A DNA stretch of 64,000 nucleotides. Origin: Bradyrhizobium rifense. GTDB lineage: Bacteria > Pseudomonadota > Alphaproteobacteria > Rhizobiales > Xanthobacteraceae. The stretch covers positions 1-64,000 of the forward strand of contig NZ_VSSS01000011.1 of NCBI RefSeq assembly GCF_008123425.1, given 5' to 3'. Below the pieces are notes generated by a model that ran no database searches, was not told where the DNA came from, and was given only the letters and a program-made list of their open reading frames with translations. Position numbers and translations under genes: made by a program. Below are positions 34,805 through 43,190 of this stretch, in pieces. The first letter of the stretch is position 1. Every line of letters begins with the position of its first letter.

Positions 34805-35649
34805 GCAGCATCACCTCGCGCGACGTACCGCGCGGCTTCTCGGCCACGGAGTACCTGACCTGCCTCACCGGCATCGTCTGGCGCGAGGGCCTGCGCTTCC
34901 TGCATCAGCGCGAGCGTTTCGTCTCGGCGCTGGTGCGGCCGCTGGTCTGGCTGTTCATCTTTGCCGCCGGCTTCCGCCAGGTGCTCGGCATCTCCATCAT
35001 CCCGCCTTACGAGACCTACATCCTCTACGAGGTCTTTATCGCGCCGGGGCTGATGGCGATGATCCAGCTGTTCAACGGCATGCAGTCCTCGCTCTCGATG
35101 GTCTATGACCGCGAGATGGGCAATATGCGCACGCTGCTGGTGAGCCCGCTGCCGCGCGGTTTCCTGCTGTTCTGCAAGCTGCTCGCGGGCACCGCGGTGT
35201 CGCTGCTCCAGGTCTATGCGTTCCTGATCATCGCCTGGTTCTGGGACATCACCCCTCCGCCGATCGGCTATCTCACGGTGCTGCCGGCGCTGATCCTGTC
35301 CGGGCTGATGCTGGGCTCGCTCGGCATGCTGATCTCCTCCGGCATCAAGCAGCTCGAGAACTTTGCCGGCGTCATGAACTTCGTGATCTTCCCGATGTTC
35401 TTTGCCTCCTCGGCGCTCTACCCACTCTGGCGGGTGCAGGAGGGCAGCCCCTATCTCTATTATGTCTGCCAGGCCAATCCGTTCACCCATGCGGTCGAGC
35501 TGATACGTTTTGCGCTCTATGGACAGATCAACTGGATCTCGTTGGCGGTGGTCGGAGCTTGCACAATCGTCTTCATGATCGCCGCGATCTATGCCTATGA
35601 TCCCTCGCGCGGGCTGGCACGGCGCGGGCCTGCGGGAGGCGAAGGATGA
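34801..35649 (+). CDS. ABC-2 type permease, PQQ-dehydrogenase-associated (lutF-like)
   Basis: 282 residues, six predicted transmembrane helices, with the ABC-2 pattern MVYDREMGNMRTLLVSPLPRGFLL between helices 2 and 3. It overlaps the ATPase gene by 4 bases and the following gene by 4 bases, so the three products are made in step. It is the membrane subunit of the transporter with the ATPase at 33998 and, by context, the binding protein at 31658. ABC-2 permeases are usually exporters, which makes the coupling with a binding protein notable. Confidence 0.9.
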   Translation: MSSITSRDVPRGFSATEYLTCLTGIVWREGLRFLHQRERFVSALVRPLVWLFIFAAGFRQVLGISIIPPYETYILYEVFIAPGLMAMIQLFNGMQSSLSMVYDREMGNMRTLLVSPLPRGFLLFCKLLAGTAVSLLQVYAFLIIAWFWDITPPPIGYLTVLPALILSGLMLGSLGMLISSGIKQLENFAGVMNFVIFPMFFASSALYPLWRVQEGSPYLYYVCQANPFTHAVELIRFALYGQINWISLAVVGACTIVFMIAAIYAYDPSRGLARRGPAGGEG

Positions 35650-36260
35650 TGGTTCGGGCACTTGCCATGGCGGCCCTTGCGTTCGCGGTCTCGACCGCCG
35701 CCACACGCGCAGCCGATCCGCGCTATCCCGACTGGCCCTGCGCACAGGCCAAGGTACCTGAGATCTCGCTCGCGGCGGTCTGGGCCGGTCCTGCGCTCGA
35801 CGACGCCGGGACCAAGTGGAAGGACGACAGCAAGATCAGCGCGCTGGTCTCGAAGCTGGCCGCGCGCAAGACGCCGCTGGACGAGGCCGAGAAGTCGGTG
35901 AAGGAATTTTTGAGCGGCTCCGCGACCGACAAGACCGCCAACGCAAAACTGCTGTTCGCCGGCCTGTTCGACACGCTGAATGCCCAGCGCTCCCAGGTCA
36001 TGGGTGGGCTCGAACGCGTCAGCCGCAAGCAGCGCGAGGCCGCCGACAAGATCCGCGAGGAGACCATCCAGCTCCAGGCGCTGCAGGACGCCACGCCGCG
36101 CGACGACAGCAAGGTCGACGCGATGAGCAACCAGCTGATCTGGGAGACCCGCATTTTCGAGGACCGCCGCAAGGTGGTGCGATTCGTCTGCGAGGTTCCG
36201 ACCACGATCGACCAGCGCCTGTTCGCGCTCGGCCGCGTCATCCAGCAGGAAATGGAATAG
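35646..36260 (+). CDS. Exported helical protein of the quinoprotein ABC operon (lutG-position)
   Basis: 204 residues. Signal peptide 1-23 (MAALAFAVSTAATRA). Mature protein begins ADPRYPDWPCAQAKVPEISLAAVWAGPAL, a conserved Trp/Cys motif, followed by long charged helices (about 60-170) able to form a coiled coil. Cys residues at both ends (PCAQ, FVCEV) could pair. It is translationally coupled to the permease (ATGA), so it likely works with the transporter at the membrane. No defined function. Confidence 0.82.
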   Translation: MMVRALAMAALAFAVSTAATRAADPRYPDWPCAQAKVPEISLAAVWAGPALDDAGTKWKDDSKISALVSKLAARKTPLDEAEKSVKEFLSGSATDKTANAKLLFAGLFDTLNAQRSQVMGGLERVSRKQREAADKIREETIQLQALQDATPRDDSKVDAMSNQLIWETRIFEDRRKVVRFVCEVPTTIDQRLFALGRVIQQEME

Positions 36261-36284
36261 CGTCAGTCTTATAGCGTCAGTCTT
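36257..36284. repeat. 14-base tandem duplication over a stop codon
   Basis: ATAGCGTCAGTCTT occurs twice head-to-tail (36257-36270 and 36271-36284). The first copy contains the TAG stop of the preceding gene. Probably replication slippage. Confidence 0.8.
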
Positions 36285-36410
36285 GCTGACAGCTTTCATA
36301 AAAGTTCCCGCGATATCAACGCGATCATTCATGTTTGCCGCGCTATCTGCCGGAACCAAATCGATCTAAGATGGCTTGTCCTGTGAATCTCCAAATGCCG
36401 GGAGGCCCCG

Positions 36411-36710
36411 ATGGGAACAGCAAAATTCATCCTCGCAGGTGCTGCAGCCATCACCATGCTCGCATCCCCCGCCTTTGCCGACGACATGACCGGAATGGTC
36501 ACCAGCATCAATCGGCTCAACAGCACGATCTCGATCCAAGAGACGCAGAAGGGCACGGTCGGCGGCAGTGCCGGCGGCGCTGGTGCACTCCAGCAGTACA
36601 AGGCCAAGGATGCCGCGATGCTGGATGCCGTGCATGCCGGCGATCGGGTGACGTATTCCGCGACCGACGCGGATGGCACGGGCACGCTGACGAAGCTGCA
36701 GAAGCAGTAG
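36411..36710 (+). CDS. Small periplasmic CusF/DUF1344-like protein
   Basis: 99 residues. Signal peptide 1-23 (ITMLASPAFA). The mature part is a small OB-like beta barrel pattern: MTGMVTSINRLNSTISIQE ... DAVHAGDRVTYSATDADGTGTLTKLQ. This resembles CusF/DUF1344 copper-binding or related proteins, but the Met/Trp/His copper ligands of CusF are not evident. It stands alone, 150 bases after the ABC operon. Possibly a metal-handling or structural periplasmic protein. Confidence 0.65.
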   Translation: MGTAKFILAGAAAITMLASPAFADDMTGMVTSINRLNSTISIQETQKGTVGGSAGGAGALQQYKAKDAAMLDAVHAGDRVTYSATDADGTGTLTKLQKQ

Positions 36711-36730
36711 GGCGACACTCCACCCACATC

Positions 36731-36845
36731 GTCATTGCGAGGAGCTCGCGACAAAATTGCACGGCAATTTTGCGCTGATGCGACGAAGCAATCCAGAGTC
36801 CCTCAACGGAGAGATTCTGGATTGCTTCGCTGCGCTCGCAATGAC
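36731..36845. repeat. Dispersed palindromic repeat, GTCATTGCGAGGAG type
   Basis: Begins GTCATTGCGAGGAGCTCGCG and ends GCTGCGCTCGCAATGAC, the two ends being complementary. A nested inner pair is GAAGCAATCCAGA / TCTGGATTGCTTC. This about 115-base element is a frequent intergenic repeat in Bradyrhizobium. It lies between two convergent genes and may serve as a terminator. Confidence 0.8.
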
Positions 36846-36878
36846 GAGGAGGAGGCTGCGCGCCCCTCATCGACACAC

Positions 36879-37436
36879 CTACTGCTCAGGCCGCGGCTCC
36901 GGCTGTGCCTCTTCCGTTGGCAGCTTCGCATGCTCCCAGCCGTCGGTCCCTTCGGGATACCAGGCGACGTTGGAATAGCCGTAGGCGAGAGCGCGCTTGG
37001 CGGCGTTCCAGGACATCCAGCAATCGGCGAGGCAATAGATCACCACCAGCGCGGCCTTGTCGCCGTGCGAGGCCTGCATGAGACCGCGCTGTAAATAGTC
37101 GTCCATCGCCGGCGCCAAGGCACCGTAGCCTGTGTCCGGCAGCCAGATGCTGCCGGGAATGTTTTTCCGGGGCGCATCCCGCCACACCGTGCCTGCGGGA
37201 AGGTTCTTCGGCTTCGGCACACGCGGCAGCACGTCGATAAAGATACCGCTCTTCGCGCGCCAGATCGCCTCGGTCTCGGCCGTCGTCAGCACGCGCGCGC
37301 CTTCCAGCGTCGCCGGCACCGGCGCGCGGTAATTGTCGGTGCGATAGCCCTCTGGCTCGAACGGCTCCTGCTGCTGCGCCAAGGCCGGCACCGCCAGCAC
37401 GGCGGCGACGAGCGCAGCGCCAAGCGGCCGCTTCAT
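36879..37436 (-). CDS. PQQ-dependent catabolism-associated Cys-Trp motif protein (rhodanese-like)
   Basis: 185 residues. Signal peptide 1-20 (AAVLAVPALAQ). A rhodanese-like fold follows: EAIWRAKSGIFIDVLPR (about 57-72), and the hallmark YCLADCWMSWNAAKRAL with Cys135, Cys139 and Trp140. The family occurs only with PQQ-dependent catabolic loci and is thought to act in redox or sulfur transfer in the periplasm. It overlaps the end of the upstream MoxJ-like gene by 4 bases (ATGA), so they are coupled. Pro/Glu-rich tail. Confidence 0.9.
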   Translation of the reverse strand: MKRPLGAALVAAVLAVPALAQQQEPFEPEGYRTDNYRAPVPATLEGARVLTTAETEAIWRAKSGIFIDVLPRVPKPKNLPAGTVWRDAPRKNIPGSIWLPDTGYGALAPAMDDYLQRGLMQASHGDKAALVVIYCLADCWMSWNAAKRALAYGYSNVAWYPEGTDGWEHAKLPTEEAQPEPRPEQ

Positions 37437-38311
37437 GGCGCCTTCTTGGCCGTCTCCGCACCGAGCGGCCGATCATTTTCATCCAGCAGCGGCACACCGA
37501 AGTCGAGCAGGATCTTGTTGATCTCGCCCTGGTTCTCCTGAATCAGCTTGTTGAGCTGCCGCTTCCAGTTCTGGTCGGCGCCGCGCACGCCCATGCCGAT
37601 GCGATAGACCAGTTTGGGACCGGTGGTTTCCTTCACCAGCGGCGTCACGTGCAGCGAGCCGGCCTTCTTGGCGTAGTATCCCGCCATCGGTCCCCACAGC
37701 ACGCCTGCGTCGATCTTGCCGGCAGCGAGGTCGTCGATCATGGCCTGCGCCGAATTGTCGTAGCGCGTGTCGATCATCAACGGATAGGGCTTTGCATCGC
37801 CCATCAGACCCGCAATTGCCATGTTGGTCGCCGGTGGCGTGCCGGCGACGATGCCGACATGCTTGCCTTTCAGCTTCGGGTCTTCGAGCGTGTCGACGTC
37901 CTCCAGCCCGCTGCCCGCTTTCGCAACCAGCGCGTAGGACGTGCGGTAATACGGATTGGTGCCTTGCACGAGGTCGTCGCCTTGCGGGAAGCCCATGATG
38001 ACGTCGCAGCGATGCGCACCCAGCGTCATGCGCACGAAGCCCGTGGCCTGCGGGAAGAAGACGTAGTCGAGCTTCTTCTGAAGCTTGTCCGCGAACAGCT
38101 CGGCGAGCTTGTTCTCGATCCCCTCGCCTTTCTCATTGGAGAACGGCAGATTGCGCGGGTCGGCGCAGACGCGCAGCACCTTGGGGTCGACCAGCTCGAA
38201 CGAGAGGTCACCACTATCGGTCGTCTGCGCGCGGGCAACGTCGCCGATCGCACAAGACGCCACCATCACACACAGTGAAAACAACCAGCGACGATGTCGT
38301 CCGGCCTCCAT
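37433..38311 (-). CDS. Quinoprotein dehydrogenase-associated periplasmic binding protein (MoxJ/XoxJ-like)
   Basis: 292 residues. Signal peptide about 1-28. A family-3 solute-binding fold: LRVCADPRNLPFSNEKGEGIENKLAELFA, the sequence typical of MoxJ/XoxJ-type proteins. These do not import solutes but are thought to help mature or activate the PQQ dehydrogenase. It may serve XoxF at 52798, which lacks an adjacent xoxJ. Coupled with the Cys-Trp motif protein. Confidence 0.88.
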   Translation of the reverse strand: MEAGRHRRWLFSLCVMVASCAIGDVARAQTTDSGDLSFELVDPKVLRVCADPRNLPFSNEKGEGIENKLAELFADKLQKKLDYVFFPQATGFVRMTLGAHRCDVIMGFPQGDDLVQGTNPYYRTSYALVAKAGSGLEDVDTLEDPKLKGKHVGIVAGTPPATNMAIAGLMGDAKPYPLMIDTRYDNSAQAMIDDLAAGKIDAGVLWGPMAGYYAKKAGSLHVTPLVKETTGPKLVYRIGMGVRGADQNWKRQLNKLIQENQGEINKILLDFGVPLLDENDRPLGAETAKKAP

Positions 38312-38437
38312 CCCGCTTCCTCCTCATTTCATTCGAATGCTATCCATGCAACGCAGGACGCACCATGTTTTGCCAAACTTTGCGTTGGCTTGTTGTGCTG
38401 CAGTGCAATGCCGCAACCCCTGAACTGAGGCGGAAAA

Positions 38438-39364
38438 GTGTCGCATCTCACGTCAAAGATCGCAGCCCTGTCCCTGCTGGGGCTCGCGACGCTAGCACGC
38501 GCCGGGGCAGCCGAATTGCCTGTGAGCGAAGTCGCACCGGGAATCTTCGTGCACTCCGGGACCATCGCCCTGATGACCCGCGAGAACGAGGGCGACATTG
38601 CCAATGTCGGCTTCATTGTCGGCGAGGATTCGGTGGCCATGATCGATACCGGCGGCAGCCTGCGTGAAGGCGAGGCGCTGCTGGCCGCGGTGCGGGCCCA
38701 CACCAGCAAGCCGATCCGTTACGTGATCAACACCCACGGCCATCCCGACCATGTCTTCGGCAATGCGGCCTTTGTGGCTGACGGAACCAGCTTCGTCGGC
38801 CACAGCAAGCTGCCGTCGGCGCTGGCGACGCGCGGGCCGTATTATCTCGATAATTTCCGGCGCATCATGGGCGGCGAACTGATCGATCCCGTGAAGATCG
38901 TGCCGCCGACTGTGCTGGTTAAGGACACCATGACGCTCGATCTCGGATCGCGCCGGCTGATCTTGCGGGCATGGCCGGCCGCGCACAGCGACAATGACCT
39001 GACGGTGTTCGACGAGACGACCAGGACGCTGTTCGCAGGCGATCTGGTCTTTCTCCGCCACATTCCGGTGGTGGATGGCAGCATTCGCGGCTGGCTTGCT
39101 TTGCTGAAGGAGCTGGAGACCGTTCCGGCGGTCCGCGTCGTTCCCGGTCACGGCCCTGTGAGCGACTGGCCTGCCGCGCTCTCCGATGAACAGCGTTACC
39201 TCTCGACGCTGCTGTCGGACGTCCGTGCCTCGAACAGGAAGGGCGAGCCGATCCGGACCGCGGCCGAGAAGGCAGCCGCCACCGAGCAGTCGCATTGGGA
39301 ACTGTTCGACGACTACAACGCTCGCAACGCAACCGCAGCATTTTCGGAAATTGAATGGGAGTAG
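38438..39364 (+). CDS. Quinoprotein relay zinc metallohydrolase (SoxH-like, MBL fold)
   Basis: 308 residues with a GTG start at 38438. Signal peptide about 1-25. Metallo-beta-lactamase fold: [13 protein letters not shown] gives His100, His102, Asp104, His105; further ligands are His about 177 ([10 protein letters not shown]), Asp in LFAGDLVF and His in [11 protein letters not shown]. The family accompanies SoxYZ-like carriers in quinoprotein loci and is proposed to act on a carrier-bound intermediate. The SoxYZ-like gene follows 69 bases later. Confidence 0.9.
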   Translation: MSHLTSKIAALSLLGLATLARAGAAELPVSEVAPGIFVHSGTIALMTRENEGDIANVGFIVGEDSVAMIDTGGSLREGEALLAAVRAHTSKPIRYVINTHGHPDHVFGNAAFVADGTSFVGHSKLPSALATRGPYYLDNFRRIMGGELIDPVKIVPPTVLVKDTMTLDLGSRRLILRAWPAAHSDNDLTVFDETTRTLFAGDLVFLRHIPVVDGSIRGWLALLKELETVPAVRVVPGHGPVSDWPAALSDEQRYLSTLLSDVRASNRKGEPIRTAAEKAAATEQSHWELFDDYNARNATAAFSEIEWE

Positions 39365-39433
39365 CGGACGCGCTACGCTCATTGGGATCAGCTACGCTGA
39401 CCCAGACTGCTTCGTCCTCGCAGGACCACGACC

Positions 39434-40252
39434 ATGACGGGATGCACACGCCGCCTGCCCCTGATCGCCGCGCTGCTCGGCATTGCCTTCGCACTGCCTG
39501 CGAGCGCCGAGGAGGCCTACGATCCCTGGCCTGGCCTGGTGCAGGATATCTTCAGCAACCGTCCGATGAACGATGGCAACGACGTCATCGCCATCGAGAT
39601 GCCCTATCGCGCCGAGGATGCGGCCATCGTGCCGGTGACCCTGCGCAGCAAGCTCTCACCCGCAGATAGCCGCCGCATCCGATCGATCACGCTGGTGATC
39701 GACCGCAACCCGGCGCCGATGGCCGCGAAATTCGAGCTCGGCGCGGACGCCAATGTCAGCGAGATCTCCACGCGCGTGCGCGTCAATAATTACACCGACG
39801 TCCATGCGGTGGCGGAGCTCAGCGACGGCCAGCTTTACGTCTCCAAGACCTATGTGAAGGCGTCAGGCGGCTGCTCGGCCCCGGCGGGGAAGAACGCGGA
39901 AGAGGCCCAGAACCGCCTCGGCCAGATGCGCTACCGGCAATTCGGGCGCGAGGAGGCGCCGGCGAGCCGCATCCGCGAGGCCCAGATCATGATCGGCCAT
40001 CCCAACAATTCCGGCCTGCAGATGGATCAGGTCACGCAGCTCTATATTCCCGCCTTCTTCGTCAACCAGCTGAAGCTGACGCAGGACGACAGCCCCGTGC
40101 TGTCGATGGAAGGCGGCATCTCGATCTCGGAAGATCCCAATCTGCGCTTCACCTATGTCTCCAACGGCGCGAAGCGATTCCGCGCGGAGGCCAAGGACAC
40201 GGATGGGCACCTGTTCCGGAATGAATGGGATGTGGAGAAGCCGGGGACTTAG
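39434..40252 (+). CDS. Quinoprotein dehydrogenase-associated SoxYZ-like carrier
   Basis: 272 residues. Signal peptide about 1-25. The SoxY-like half (35-150) ends in the carrier cysteine Cys147 (KASGGCSAPAGK), and the SoxZ-like half follows (165-272: EAQIMIGHPNNSGLQMDQ). In sulfur-oxidising SoxYZ the cysteine carries the substrate as a covalent adduct. Here the fused form is tied to PQQ dehydrogenases and its cargo is unknown. It works, by inference, with the metallohydrolase just upstream. Confidence 0.9.
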   Translation: MTGCTRRLPLIAALLGIAFALPASAEEAYDPWPGLVQDIFSNRPMNDGNDVIAIEMPYRAEDAAIVPVTLRSKLSPADSRRIRSITLVIDRNPAPMAAKFELGADANVSEISTRVRVNNYTDVHAVAELSDGQLYVSKTYVKASGGCSAPAGKNAEEAQNRLGQMRYRQFGREEAPASRIREAQIMIGHPNNSGLQMDQVTQLYIPAFFVNQLKLTQDDSPVLSMEGGISISEDPNLRFTYVSNGAKRFRAEAKDTDGHLFRNEWDVEKPGT

Positions 40253-40267
40253 GTCTTCTATCTTCAG

Positions 40268-40627
40268 CTAGAAACACCTCACCTCCGCCTCGGCCTGCGC
40301 CCGCCGCAAATCATTCACGGCCGAATTCGCCTGCTCTGATGTCCGGAACTGGGTGCCGAGATTGCCTTGGACCTGGGACATGCTGAGTGCGGTCTCGGCG
40401 GTGACATAGCGCTCGTAACTGACAATCGAGGCGACCACGTCGATCGAGCAGGAGCATTGTTCGATCGCCTGCCGCGTCTCGCCATTGGCCTTCATGCAGC
40501 CATAGACATATTCCGCGCGCGCCGACGTCGGATAATCATTGGCCTCCTCGGCCCGCACCGCGTAAATCGTCGCCGCGAGCACGACCATAGCGGCGACAAT
40601 CGGTCGTACCTGTCCCGCGAAACTCAT
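40268..40627 (-). CDS. Small secreted cysteine-containing hypothetical protein
   Basis: 119 residues from the ATG at 40627. Signal peptide about 1-26 (IVAAMVVLAATIYAVRAE). The mature part contains YVYGCMKANGETRQAIEQCSCSIDVVASIVSYERY, a Cys-rich motif found in small rhizobial periplasmic proteins, and a final Cys near the C terminus. Function unknown. It lies convergent with the SoxYZ-like gene. Confidence 0.75.
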   Translation of the reverse strand: MSFAGQVRPIVAAMVVLAATIYAVRAEEANDYPTSARAEYVYGCMKANGETRQAIEQCSCSIDVVASIVSYERYVTAETALSMSQVQGNLGTQFRTSEQANSAVNDLRRAQAEAEVRCF

Positions 40628-40699
40628 GAGCGTCCTCCCGCTGGTTGCGATGAAAGCTATGCTATGCCTATTGTCCTGAAAAGCACGCAATCTGCGGAA

Positions 40700-41689
40700 A
40701 TGGCTCACAAGGTGATGAGAGTTTTGGGACGAACATTGGCGCTCGCGATGATGCTGGCGCTGGGCATGCCCGCCCATGCTGCGGATATCATTCGCCTGGC
40801 GGTGCAGAAGACCGGAACGTTCTCCTGGGAACTGGCGACCATCCGCGAGGCCGGGCTCGACAAGGAGGCCAATCTGGCGCTGGAGGTCACCGAGCTTGCG
40901 AGCCCCGAGGCCGGCAAGATCGCGCTGCGCGCCGGCAATGCCGACATCATGCTGTCGGACTGGCTGTGGGTCTCGCGCGAGCGCGCACTCGGCGCCAAGC
41001 TCACCTTCTATCCCTATTCCAGCGCGCTCGGCGCGGTGATGGTGCCCGCGGCATCGCCGATCAAGACGCTCGCCGATCTGAAGGGCCGCAAGCTCGGCGT
41101 CGGCGGCGGCCCGATCGACAAGAGCTGGCTGCTGCTGCAAGCACGCATGAAGCAGGACGGCATCGACCTCAAATCGGATGCGACGATCGCCTATGGCGCG
41201 CCGCCTCTGATCGCCGCCAAGACGCTCGACGGCGAGATGGATGCGAGCCTGAATTTCTGGAATTTCTGCGCCCAACTCGAGGCCAAGGGTTTCCGGCGCC
41301 TCGCCGGCATCGAGGAGATTTTGCCGAAACTCGGCGCCAAGGGCGCGGTGTCCGCCGTCGGCTATGTCTTCGACGAGAGCTGGGCCGCGAGCCATCGTGA
41401 CGCCGTGGCGCGTTTCATCGCAATGACCCGCAAGGCCAAGCAGCTGCTGGTCACCTCGGATGCAGCCTGGGACAAGATCGCCCCGCTCACCGGCGCGACT
41501 GATCCAGCCATGCTCAAGACCTACCGAGACCGCTATCGTGACGGCATTCCGCGCCGGAACATCAGCGATGAGGAAGCGGATGCGCGCGTGCTCTATCGCG
41601 TGCTGGCCGAGATCGGCGGCCGCGACCTGGTCGGTCCGGCGGCCGAGCTCGATCCCGGCACGTTCTATCACGCCGTCCCCGGAGACTGA
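40700..41689 (+). CDS. ABC transporter substrate-binding protein, SsuA/TauA-like
   Basis: 329 residues from the ATG at 40700 (40664 and 40715 are alternatives). Signal peptide through MPAHA (about 27). The mature part is the NMT1/SsuA fold (IIRLAVQKTGTFSWELATIREAGLDKEANL, GRKLGVGGGPIDKSWLLLQ). It binds a small anion such as a sulfonate in known relatives; the ligand here is unknown. The permease starts right after its stop (GTG at 41691) and the ATPase follows, so the three form one operon. Located between quinoprotein accessory genes. Confidence 0.85.
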   Translation: MAHKVMRVLGRTLALAMMLALGMPAHAADIIRLAVQKTGTFSWELATIREAGLDKEANLALEVTELASPEAGKIALRAGNADIMLSDWLWVSRERALGAKLTFYPYSSALGAVMVPAASPIKTLADLKGRKLGVGGGPIDKSWLLLQARMKQDGIDLKSDATIAYGAPPLIAAKTLDGEMDASLNFWNFCAQLEAKGFRRLAGIEEILPKLGAKGAVSAVGYVFDESWAASHRDAVARFIAMTRKAKQLLVTSDAAWDKIAPLTGATDPAMLKTYRDRYRDGIPRRNISDEEADARVLYRVLAEIGGRDLVGPAAELDPGTFYHAVPGD

Positions 41690-41690
41690 G

Positions 41691-42428
41691 GTGCTGCGCC
41701 TTCTGTCGATTGCCCTGCTCCTTGCGATCTGGTGGACAGCCGCGCTGTTCGTCGGCGGCGCAAAACTGCCCTCCCCGCCCGCCGTGCTCAACGTCATCGT
41801 TGCGGAGGCCACGAGCGGCGCGCTGTTCCTGCATCTCGGTGCGACGCTGGCGCGCGTCGCGCTGTCCTTCGTGCTGGCGATGTCGCTCGGCAGCGCGATC
41901 GGTTATTGGATGGGCCGGGTCAAGCTCGCCGACCGGCTCGGAGATCCCTGGCTGATCCTGCTGTTGAACCTGCCGGCGCTGGTGGTGATCGTGCTGGCCT
42001 ATATCTGGGCCGGGCTCACCGAGGCGGCGGCGATCGCTGCCATCGCCATCAACAAGCTGCCGACCGCAGTCGTCACCTTGCGCGAAGGCACGCGCGCGCT
42101 CGATCGTTCGCTCGACGAGATGGCGACCGTGTTCGCGATGCCGCGCTGGCGCGCCTTCCGCCATGTCGTGCTGCCCCAGCTCGCGCCCTATATCGCGGCC
42201 TCCTCCCGCTCCGGCCTGTCGCTGGTGTGGAAAATCGTGCTGGTCGCCGAACTGCTGGGACGGCCGAATGGCGTCGGCTTCGAGATCGGCGTTGCCTTCC
42301 AGCTGTTCGACACGCCGCGGCTGCTGGCCTATTCCCTGACATTCGCCGCGGTCGTGCTCGTGATCGAGACGGCGCTGGTGCAGCCGTTCGAGGCCCGCGC
42401 AACGCGGTGGCGGCCCCGTGCGGCTTGA
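41691..42428 (+). CDS. ABC transporter permease, SsuC/TauC-like
   Basis: 245 residues from the GTG at 41691, immediately after the binding-protein stop. About six transmembrane helices. The EAA loop region is ALDRSLDEMATVFAMPRWRAFRHVVLPQLAP, typical of BPD-type permeases that face the ATPase. It overlaps the ATPase gene by 11 bases. Confidence 0.87.
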   Translation: MLRLLSIALLLAIWWTAALFVGGAKLPSPPAVLNVIVAEATSGALFLHLGATLARVALSFVLAMSLGSAIGYWMGRVKLADRLGDPWLILLLNLPALVVIVLAYIWAGLTEAAAIAAIAINKLPTAVVTLREGTRALDRSLDEMATVFAMPRWRAFRHVVLPQLAPYIAASSRSGLSLVWKIVLVAELLGRPNGVGFEIGVAFQLFDTPRLLAYSLTFAAVVLVIETALVQPFEARATRWRPRAA

Positions 42429-43146
42429 GGTCGAGATCACAGGCAAAGCGTTCAAGAACGCGGCGGGCGGGACGCAGGACGTGCTGGCGCCGATCAAGTT
42501 CTCGCTAGGAGACGGAGAGGTCGGCGTGCTCATTGGTCCGTCCGGCTGCGGCAAGAGCACGATGCTGCGGATCATCCTCGGACTCGATCCGGATTTTCAA
42601 GGCACCGTCGCGCGCCCGCCGAACGCGCGGATCGGCATGGTGTTCCAGGAGCCGCGGCTGTTGCCTTGGCGCTCGGTCGAGCAGAATGTGCGGCTGGCGG
42701 CCCCCGCCGTCAGCGACGCCAAACTGTCCGAACTGTTCAGAATCCTGGAGCTGGAGGCGCATCGCAGCCACTATCCCGGCGAGCTCTCGCTGGGATTGGC
42801 CCGGCGCGTGGCGCTCGCCCGCGCCTTTGCCGTCGAGCCGGATATTCTGGTACTCGACGAACCGCTGGCATCGCTCGATGACGCTCTCTCCGGACGCCTG
42901 CGCGATGAGATTGCAACGCTCGTCGCGAGCCGGCCGGTGATGACGCTTTTGGTGACACACAGCCTGGACGATGCAGTGCGCCTGGGCGATCGGCTGTTCT
43001 TCCTGTCGCCGCGGCCGGCGCGGATCGTGGCCGAGGTGCCTATCGGTACCCCGCGCGACGCACGCGGCGAAGCCGAGATTGCGGCGATCAAGGCCGGCCT
43101 CGCCCGACGAGCTCAAGGCGACCGCGCCGAGCGAGATGTCTCATAG
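42418..43146 (+). CDS. ABC transporter ATPase, SsuB/TauB-like, with altered signature
   Basis: 242 residues from a GTG at 42418 inside the permease gene. Walker A GPSGCGKST (about 39-47), Q-loop VFQEPRLLPW and Walker B ILVLDEPLASLD with the switch TH(S) are present. The signature is LSLGLARRVALARA instead of LSGGQ, keeping the first Ser and one Gly but losing the second. Such changes lower but need not abolish activity. It powers the SsuA/TauA-like transporter. Confidence 0.87.
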   Translation: MRLEVEITGKAFKNAAGGTQDVLAPIKFSLGDGEVGVLIGPSGCGKSTMLRIILGLDPDFQGTVARPPNARIGMVFQEPRLLPWRSVEQNVRLAAPAVSDAKLSELFRILELEAHRSHYPGELSLGLARRVALARAFAVEPDILVLDEPLASLDDALSGRLRDEIATLVASRPVMTLLVTHSLDDAVRLGDRLFFLSPRPARIVAEVPIGTPRDARGEAEIAAIKAGLARRAQGDRAERDVS

Positions 43147-43190
43147 CCGGTCGCTTGGCGGACGTGCTAGACAGGCCGGCGTCGGAGTTG

